Assembly (NCBI GenBank): GCA_039566865.1
Contig: CM076959.1
Coordinates: 18,894,501-18,958,500, forward strand
Direction: 5' to 3'
Length of the DNA: 64,000 nt
From: Aurelia coerulea
Lineage: Eukaryota; Cnidaria; Scyphozoa; Semaeostomeae; Ulmaridae
Part shown: positions 58,601 to 64,000 of the stretch, piece after piece
Position numbering within the stretch: the stretch's first letter is position 1
Layout: each line of letters begins with the position of its first letter
Position numbers and translations under genes: made by a program
The notes under the pieces: model-generated
What the model saw: the letters and a program-made list of their open reading frames with translations, nothing else
The model's database searches: none
Told to the model about the DNA's origin: nothing

Positions 58601-61600
58601 ATTCTGAAAATGGTAGACTTGTTAGACTTGGAATTTGTGTTTGATTGACTCCCAAATTTTGAAAACGGCAGGTTTGACAGGTTTGGAAGGCCCGCTGAAC
58701 CTTCTGCTCCAAAAGGCAAAAGATTTGGCAGACTTAAGAGGGATTCTCATTTTCATATGCGAAACTCTGAAAACGAGGCAAATTTGATTGTGTTGCTACG
58801 GTAATCACTCACTTTACTCTTTGCTGCCAAGCACTAGACTGGTCTTTGTGTTTTTCAACTGAAAACCTTGCTTTTGCCAGGATAAATCTGCAACCTGATG
58901 TTTTAAAGAATTTTGCGTTTGATTGGGAAGTGTGTTTCCGTCTCTGTGAGGTGTGCCATTTTTAGAATTTTGAAGGTTTGGAATTACCGATCAAACACAC
59001 CTTAAGATTGTTTTGCTAAAAGTTCTAGAGATAAAATATTCTAAGAAAGTTCCAAGTCAGGAGATCCTAAAAGATATTCACAACCAGCGATCATCTCTGC
59101 AAACGTTTCCTGTGTGATAAAAAAATTCTTAAGTGAAGTACAGCTATATAAAATCCTGTGCACAAGACACATTACTCTACCAGTGGGAAAGATAATATCA
59201 TGAATCAGGGGTAGACTCATTGGTTAGGGATACTAGGTATTTGTCACGTGGGCCTCCTGCCAATCTCTTGCCCTTGAGTCCCTTATCATGACAATACCTA
59301 TTCAATAGTAATCAGGACCCCTAAATAGGAGAACATGCACTGGCTGTCAGAATGTAGCCAGTCCACTTCTGTTATAAATCTGAAACAGTTAGATCAGTCA
59401 ATTTTGACCTGTTCAAATTTCAAATCTATAATTTCCACAGAGTAGGGTTCATCACAAGAGAGCATATAATTTGACAGGAACCTACCTTGATGAATAGTGT
59501 AAAGCTCTTCTTAGACATTCAACGGCATTGTTGGTTGGTCCAGCTACACGCCAATATATACCAGCTAAGTTGAGGAGAATCCATGATGTCTCATTCTACA
59601 AATCAAGATAGTCATCAAAATAATTAAAACACAAATAAGATTACTTATTACTGTGCTATTCAAAATGCATGCTGGTTACCCAAGAGCCTTTACAATGCCA
59701 CATAACTGGAAAGCAGCAAAAATAAAGGAAAATTATGTAATGGCTTAAACATCCAAAAATTCTGAGATTTTGCTCTGAGTGACTGCAAGCAACTAGAGAA
59801 TTTTCATTCGCACAAAAACTATCAATCTTTACTTCTCACAAATCGTATGGCACTTAAAAACTCTAAACAAACAGCACAGGGCTTAAATCTTTCGAATCTT
59901 TAAAGAGATGGGTGTAAAATTCTATGACCTTTTTCTTTGAATTGCACGGCTTGAAAGGAACTTAATGTATGGTACTTTTGCTGTAAATCTGCCATGGAAA
60001 TTTTTTACACCTTGATTTTTTTCAAAATGGTGGCAATTCAAATATTTTTGAAAAAAATCATGGAACATTTTGAAAATATTAAAATCATCGTAAATCCTAA
60101 ACCAAAGGACGAAAAATCATATGACTTTCAAGAAAACCATTGTTTATGAAGGCCTACAATATGGTGGCAAGCAGAAATCTGTAGCTTTTCTGGCTTAGGA
60201 TTTAGAAATTTGATGATGTCATAGCCTCAAATTTAACGACTGTTGCCATTTTGAAACTAATACAGATATCAATAAATTTCCATGGCAGATTTACAGCAAA
60301 TAACCCTCAGTTCCTTCTAAGCCTTTTATTTCAAAGAAAACTGAAGTAGAATTTTAAAAAGACCTTTTGAAAGATTTGATGGTAAAAACGACAAACCTTT
60401 TCTAGAGCAGCTGCTATAACATTTCCAAACTGATTGACATCTTTGATATCAGGAATAATACTTGGTAAAACTGAGATGAGTCCTTGTTCAGATGAATTGT
60501 GAATTGAGCCTCTGGTTGCGACACCCTTGAGATGGTCATATGCATACATACTAAAAGGTAAATCTACAGAGCAATGTGGTTTCTTTGGCTCTTCAGGAAT
60601 GGTTTCATTCAGGTTGAGATAATCAGCAACACTGAAATAGAGATCAAGAGGATAAACATCAGGGAAAAGAGTCTGCAATAACTCACAATACTGAGCATAG
60701 GTTTCAAATCTTTAAAAAGGCTGTGTAAATTCAAAGACCTATTTCTTGTAACTGAATGATTTCAAGGAAACTTTTGATATTTCTCTATAATTCTACCATT
60801 GGCCTTTTCTGAAATCTTCAATATTTTCAGAATAAGAGTGTTTTTCTTCTTTTTCAAGAATTCAAGAAAAATTAAAAAAAAAAAATTAAAACCAATCGTA
60901 GTTTCTAAACTGTTTGACACAACATGAAATACTTTTGAAGATAAACCATAGTTTATGGATGTCTAAAATATGGTATCAAGCAAAAGTCTATCACTCTTCT
61001 AGTTTATGATTTAGAAATTTGATGATGTCACATCATCAAATGAGCTAGAATATAGAATACGCTGCAATTTAAAAAAATATTCAAAAGTTCTTAAAAGTCC
61101 AAAGGTAGGATTATTGGTAAGTAGCTAAAGTTTCTTTCCAGCCATTCAAGTAGAAGAAAGTGGTCATAGAATTTTACACCCACCTTTTTATGCTGATTTT
61201 AAGATTTGGAACATATGCTACAATAATGCATCCGGTGAGTAAAAAAATCCCTGTTTGGAAGGTCACTGCTCCCTGAATATCAAAGCAATAATATTGAAAA
61301 CTGCCTTGTTTTATTGCCAATATGTTCAGTTAGGTTCAGTAATTTACCCGATGTTTGCTTCCTGTGGATATGGGAGATATTCTGCAAAAAGAATATTCAC
61401 AATTTCTGAAACGCCCAATGGTAGAATTATAATTAAGTAGAAAAAGTATCTTTCAAGCCATTCAACTACTGTAGAAGAAATAGGCTATAGAATTTTACAC
61501 CCACCTTTTATTGCCAAATTAAAGATTTGAAACCTTTGCTATTTTTAGCCCCCTTCTAATCACATAATCCCATAAGCGTATGGGGCAGGGGGGTGGCAGC

Positions 61601-63825
61601 CCCCCAATGTTGGAAAAATCATCGAAAATCAGCCCCAATTGGGCAAAAATCTGCCCTCAGTTGGGCAAAAATGTTGGTAAACAATGGACTTTGTGTCGGG
61701 CCGCCCCCCCCCCCCCTAGATTTTTTCTTCCCTTATGCTTATGCTCTGGTGTTTCTTTTTCTAGACTCTATGTGAAAAAGTAAAGTGTACCAGCACTGCA
61801 AATTAAAGTTTGAAGTATTCTTATAAAACATGAACATTTTGAAAAGGTAATATTCAAGAAGAAATTCATCCACAAAATGTGAAACATACTTGATTTGCTT
61901 CATCTCTAGCCTCATGATTGAACTTAAGTGCAGATCATATTCTGTCAATCTCTTTTTACTTTCAACACAGTCAGGATCAGATCGAAACATCTGACTTTCA
62001 ATGTCAACTTTTTCCAGCTCTGATGGTTGCAAAACATCCCTTTTCGATAGCAGTTCTGTCTGTAAATCTTCTAGTTTCCTCATTTTTGACTCTTGTTCCA
62101 TGAATGTTATCAGGTCCCCAGGCGCTTTTAGGTTGTAGATGGATTCAGTCTATGATGAAAACTATCTTGATTAGTTTATATCATAAATAAGTTGTGGTGG
62201 CTGATTTAACATCTAATTTTTTCAGTACATATCTGTTGGGGGGTAGGTAGAGTGATGTGTAGAGTATGCCCAGGGGGCTTGCCTGCTCAAAAGATCAAGT
62301 ACCTGGGGATGTGCCTGCCAATGGGGTATCAATTTCAGTGAAAAAACCAGGACAGTATTATACCTTTGAATTGTGGTTCTGGGACAGGTATGTGAAACAA
62401 GATGATTTTTTCATGATGCATTGACAATTTTATGAAGACACCAAGGGGCCATCCAAAAATTAATTTTATCACAGATAGCAGAATTTGGTCATTGCAGGGG
62501 GAGGGGTTTATCAATGATCCATTAAGCATGAAGGAATATAACCTAACAATTTTCAATTATATCTTGAAAACTTTCAACACTGGAGACTGTCAAACAGGGA
62601 GAGAAATGGCCTAACGAGAGGTCTTCCATGCTTACAGTATGTATCCATATCAATCATGATAAAACTCTTATTGGGGTAGGTAAACACAAAATTTTGTGTC
62701 CCCGTTAAGGGGAGGGGTATCAGCCACATTGGAAATCAAGTATGTTACGCCAAATATCTTTGGTGTGGAGCCACATCAAGAACAATCATAAAACAATAGG
62801 CCTATTGTCTTTAGACAATTGGCCTGGCGTAAACCATTAGCGTCGCAAAAACGAACTTTCCACTGTGGGGTATCAGAAGTTAGGGGCCAGATTCTGTATC
62901 CATGACAAAGTGAATTTTTGGATTGCCCCTACATACATTGGCAATCTAATTCAAGGACTGGTATTCTATTTATCCAATATTTGCTCCAGGACGGGAGATG
63001 GGGTCTTAAATTAAATGTTTCCTTGCTTGGAAGGCACATCCCTGTTGTTTTTCTCCAAGGGATAGACCCCTAGGGATGAGAGTATGGCACTTCTAGATCA
63101 GCTATTTTCAAGCTACTTATAGGAAAATAAATATGTGTCCTGTGCTCCAGTTTGCATTCTCTGTAGTGCGTGGGGAAGATCTTCCCCGCGCCACTTTGAC
63201 TGCTTCCAGCCGCACCCACGCCATAACTCTGTAAAAGGGTCACCTTTGGCAGTTTGTTTATACAAATTACTAGTACCCCCAACATTCAGATGCGCCAGAA
63301 TTTACTTCAAAATGAGCTTCCCCGCACCAAAATCAAAGAATGCAATCCGGCTGTGCATCAAAAATAATGACATTATTAATAATGTGGTCTGCCTGGAGAA
63401 AACCAGAACAGAAGCAAATCTTCTGGCTGGCAAATAGATCATAAAACAAAAGCAACAGTCTTCACAAGTTTTGAAAGGCGAACTTCTGAGATATATTGTT
63501 CTGATGACGATCACCGGAAAAGTATATGCCACGAATACAAACAGTTAGCCTACACCCACAGAACAGAGCGCAATAAAACATGCTGCATCACATTTTGAAG
63601 AAATGGTCTTGGTTTTGGCCTAATAAATATTAACGATTTGTATGAAATAAAACAGCAAGCGTAAATACAAAGCCATCCGGTGATCTTTACCTGCTGTTTA
63701 ATCTTTCCATCTTGATCAACAAACCAGTGTGTAACTGTCAAGCAGGAAGGTAGCGAAACCAATGACAAATACACGAACAGGCCTATCACGAAATATCGGC
63801 AATATTCTCTCAAGAAAAGCTTCAT
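52520..63825 (-). CDS. TTC17: TTC17-like TPR protein, N-terminal half, seven exons
   Basis: Minus-strand exons 63691-63825, 61890-62149, 60397-60709, 59486-59595, 58308-58455, 57400-57539 and 52520-52694 join with matching phases to about 427 residues. The start has a hydrophobic signal-like segment (residues 10-28), then VTHWFVDQDGKIKQQ, the TTC17 N-terminal mark. Later come DPDCVESKKRL, DLPFSMYAYDHLKGV and NETSWILLNLAGIYWRVAG. The TPR exon contains QHKDIALASMANVLHRAKHS and AYFALGNIYA, and a coiled coil follows (QKTLDDLEDFRHKHQILEEQ). TTC17 of vertebrates is about 1140 residues with a second TPR block and is linked to ciliogenesis and actin assembly. Here the frame stops after the coiled coil, inside a tandem repeat, and no exon for the second half was found, so the gene is truncated, short-form, or incompletely detected. 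Foldback repeats crowd exon 3. Confidence 0.85.
52982..53165. repeat. Dispersed repeat, copy of 31622-31800
   Basis: The same blocks in the same order (cctgggcaatctaaatatag, cttttgttctattt). Intron 6 of the TTC17-like gene. Confidence 0.7.
53514..53578. mobile_element. 65-bp TTAA-flanked hairpin
   Basis: AGGGTCTGTTTCATCCAGCA, a short loop and the inverse TGCTGGATGAAACAGATCCT lie between TTAA copies (53510-53513 and 53579-53582). It is a minimal TIR-only element. A half-copy lies at about 20958. Confidence 0.85.
53785..54135. repeat. Degenerate short-period repeat (gagatttt/caaagattt)
   Basis: About 350 bp of diverged GAGATTTTCAAAGATTT-like units. The open frame through it (from 53926) is low-complexity and not a gene. 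Confidence 0.7.
54848..55268. mobile_element. Mariner-like MITE, CAGTAGAAACCCGC ends
   Basis: CAGTAGAAACCCGCATAAAA and the inverse of TTTTATGCGGGTTTCTACTG, flanked by TA (54846-54847 and 55269-55270). Internal ataagaacct repeats. It contains an 11-bp tandem repeat (ttctcaaggat/ttctcaagaat) at 55046-55113. Related to 21814-22264. Confidence 0.88.
55818..56011. mobile_element. TTAA MITE, AGGACATATGTCA ends
   Basis: AGGACATATGTCACG at the left and the inverse of ATGACACTTGCCCT at the right, between TTAA copies (55814-55817 and 56012-56015). Similar in design to 44653-44859. Confidence 0.7.
56056..56280. repeat. Spacer-free palindrome of nested direct repeats, 112-bp arms
   Basis: Each arm has two ~70-bp direct copies of acttatataagatcctagtg ... 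attcttatgaaacattttct. The arms meet at ccttttcta/gaaaatg near 56167 with no spacer. Pairing is almost perfect. Confidence 0.88.
56341..56427. repeat. Half-copy of foldback family F
   Basis: tttctttcaagccattcactt and acatttgaaacctatgctg match the right arm of the elements at 23850 and 60694. Confidence 0.7.
56499..56850. mobile_element. Right-truncated mariner-like MITE
   Basis: The left end CCAGGTGTCCCAAAAAAGTA after TA, then the same order of blocks as 14744-15352 (gaaaaatcaccaaaa, ccaaattattttcc, tgaagcatactgcaaaa). It breaks off after about 350 bp. Confidence 0.75.
56851..57390. other. Unassigned intron DNA with a 110-codon plus-strand frame
   Basis: The frame 56841-57173 has a middle part reading SKWLKDRSGSLLDLFTQWEG and is followed by aaaataaagtac at 57247. 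No domain or splice site ties it to a gene. It could be a retrocopy scrap. Confidence 0.25.
57400..57539 (-). CDS. TTC17: TTC17-like exon 6
   Basis: 140 bp after aactgtag. It encodes SLGQFDLAELCYKYVEELHP and then GFEAAKERKHAARCEQKLDK, ending in phase 2 at gtaagt. It matches the GFEQAxKRKHAxxCQQKLE region of TTC17. A TTAA MITE begins 27 bp upstream of its acceptor. Confidence 0.92.
57567..57840. mobile_element. TTAA MITE, family T1, copy 3
   Basis: TTAA-AGGGGCACCGTTG at the left; the interior matches copy 2 (gttttctgcagtttgttt, acttatatccaagcaatcg). The right end is decayed. Intron 5 of the TTC17-like gene. Confidence 0.75.
58308..58455 (-). CDS. TTC17: TTC17-like exon 5 (TPR)
   Basis: 148 bp after tatatttag. 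The split Arg codon is followed by QHKDIALASMANVLHRAKHS, then a TPR unit ending YFALGNIYA, in phase 0 at gtaagt. This is the best-conserved block and names the family. Confidence 0.95.
59486..59595 (-). CDS. TTC17: TTC17-like exon 4
   Basis: 110 bp after gatttgtag. It encodes NETSWILLNLAGIYWRVAGP, then TNNAVECLRRALHYSS, a TPR helix pair, ending in phase 2 at gtaggt. Confidence 0.92.
59878..60380. mobile_element. Foldback element, family F, copy 2
   Basis: gggcttaaatcttt and gggtgtaaaattctatgacc at the left are inverted at the right (ttctaagccttttatttcaa, cttttgaaagattt). The right end lies about 11-16 bp from the exon 3 donor. Confidence 0.75.
60397..60709 (-). CDS. TTC17: TTC17-like exon 3, acceptor probably inside a foldback repeat
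   Basis: It encodes DLYFSVADYLNLNETIPEEP and SMYAYDHLKGVATRGSIHNS, ending in phase 0 (EK) before gtttgt. The obvious acceptor (ttattgcag at 60673) is out of phase with exon 2. The acceptor cctttttaaag at 60710 restores the frame and adds KFETYAQYCELLQ. That acceptor lies in the end of the foldback element at 60694-61211. Confidence 0.75.
60694..61211. mobile_element. Foldback element, family F, copy 3
   Basis: The left end gcataggtttcaaatcttta and the right end inverse gcatatgttccaaatctta. The arms include tgatttcaaggaaac/gtttctttccagcca. The left end overlaps the inferred acceptor of TTC17-like exon 3. Confidence 0.75.
61430..61545. repeat. Half-copy of foldback family F
   Basis: tctttcaagccattcaact, gaattttacacccacctttt and aaagatttgaaacctttgct match one arm of family F. 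A poly-C tract at about 61703-61718 lies beyond. Confidence 0.7.
61890..62149 (-). CDS. TTC17: TTC17-like exon 2
   Basis: 260 bp after catcatag. It encodes TESIYNLKAPGDLITFMEQE, a charged helix, then SDPDCVESKKRLTEYDLHLS and RLEMKQI, ending in phase 2 at a strong gtatgt donor. Confidence 0.9.
62150..63690. other. TTC17-like intron 1, no feature supported
   Basis: 1.5 kb of unique-looking sequence. Frames at 63135 and 63302 have no domain. No element ends were recognised. Confidence 0.5.
63691..63825 (-). CDS. TTC17: TTC17-like exon 1 (start, signal peptide)
   Basis: ATG at 63825. Basic start, then YFVIGLFVYLSLVSL (hydrophobic core), a likely cleavage region near PSCLT, and THWFVDQDGKIKQQ. 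Ends in phase 0 at gtaaag. Vertebrate TTC17 has the same THW...DGKI motif just after its signal sequence. Confidence 0.9.
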
Positions 63826-64000
63826 GTCGTCTCAATGCACACAGCTATGTCTTCCTTGATCACCTTGCAGCTTCTTCATAGATGTTCTGGATCTAAATTT
63901 AGGCAAAGATGATTTTTAAATGCGTTTCAAACGGCAATCATATTCGGTTGTTCTTTCCATGCAGCAAACATGCGTCGAAAAATCTTTTAGTTCATCGTGT

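Noticed and set aside
1..64000. tRNA, rRNA or snRNA genes
   Set aside because: I looked for cloverleaf B-box words and conserved rRNA stretches and saw none I could support; a tRNAscan or Infernal run would be decisive.

Overview
This is eukaryotic, animal-type DNA: AT-rich, gene-poor and packed with repeats. The genes are split into short exons with GT-AG introns, and there is nothing bacterial (no operons, no CRISPR array). The two recognisable genes, a fatty-acid elongase (ELOVL) and a TTC17-like TPR protein, are animal families. Short palindromes beginning GTAGCCTGCG and a jockey-like LINE with an (ATT)n tail remind me of anthozoan cnidarians (corals, anemones); that placement is an inference from memory and no search was run.

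Layout. 1-6.19 kb: a 113-bp satellite with a 15-monomer higher-order repeat. 6.2-9.1 kb: a possible terminal exon (minus) beside the satellite edge, then transposon debris including a 583-bp mariner-like MITE. 9.09-10.33 kb: the 5'-truncated 3' half of a jockey-like LINE. 11.2-13.7 kb (plus): a 63-bp tandem repeat, then two phase-matched exons encoding an acidic C-terminus, with MITEs in the intron and a LINE tail just downstream. 14.3-17.2 kb: foldback and mariner-like MITEs around a frameshifted copy of the last ELOVL exon. 17.3-20.6 kb: a palindrome with hammerhead-ribozyme-like cores that runs into a 132-bp satellite. 23.6-29.6 kb (minus): a complete seven-exon ELOVL gene of about 266 aa.

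29.6-52.1 kb is mostly intergenic. It holds one good small plus-strand ORF at 38.76 kb (132 aa, basic, Ser/Thr-rich, with a PP1-docking-like RVSW motif). It also has many non-autonomous elements with readable target-site duplications (TTAA, TTA, an 11-bp TSD with a paralogous empty site, a solo LTR with GGCCC), a near-perfect 510-bp inverted repeat at 48.2-49.4 kb and a probable Penelope-like remnant at 51 kb. 52.5-63.8 kb (minus): the N-terminal half of a TTC17-like gene. Its seven exons have consistent phases, its third exon lies between two copies of a foldback repeat, and its C-terminal half was not found in the window.

The window mainly shows host genes being reshaped by repeats: satellites apparently grown from element ends, nested insertions, partial gene duplication, and a splice acceptor that seems to be supplied by a transposon end. 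ELOVL and TTC17 are on the same strand but act in unrelated processes (ER lipid elongation; TPR scaffold linked to cilia and actin in vertebrates). No cooperating gene system could be shown.
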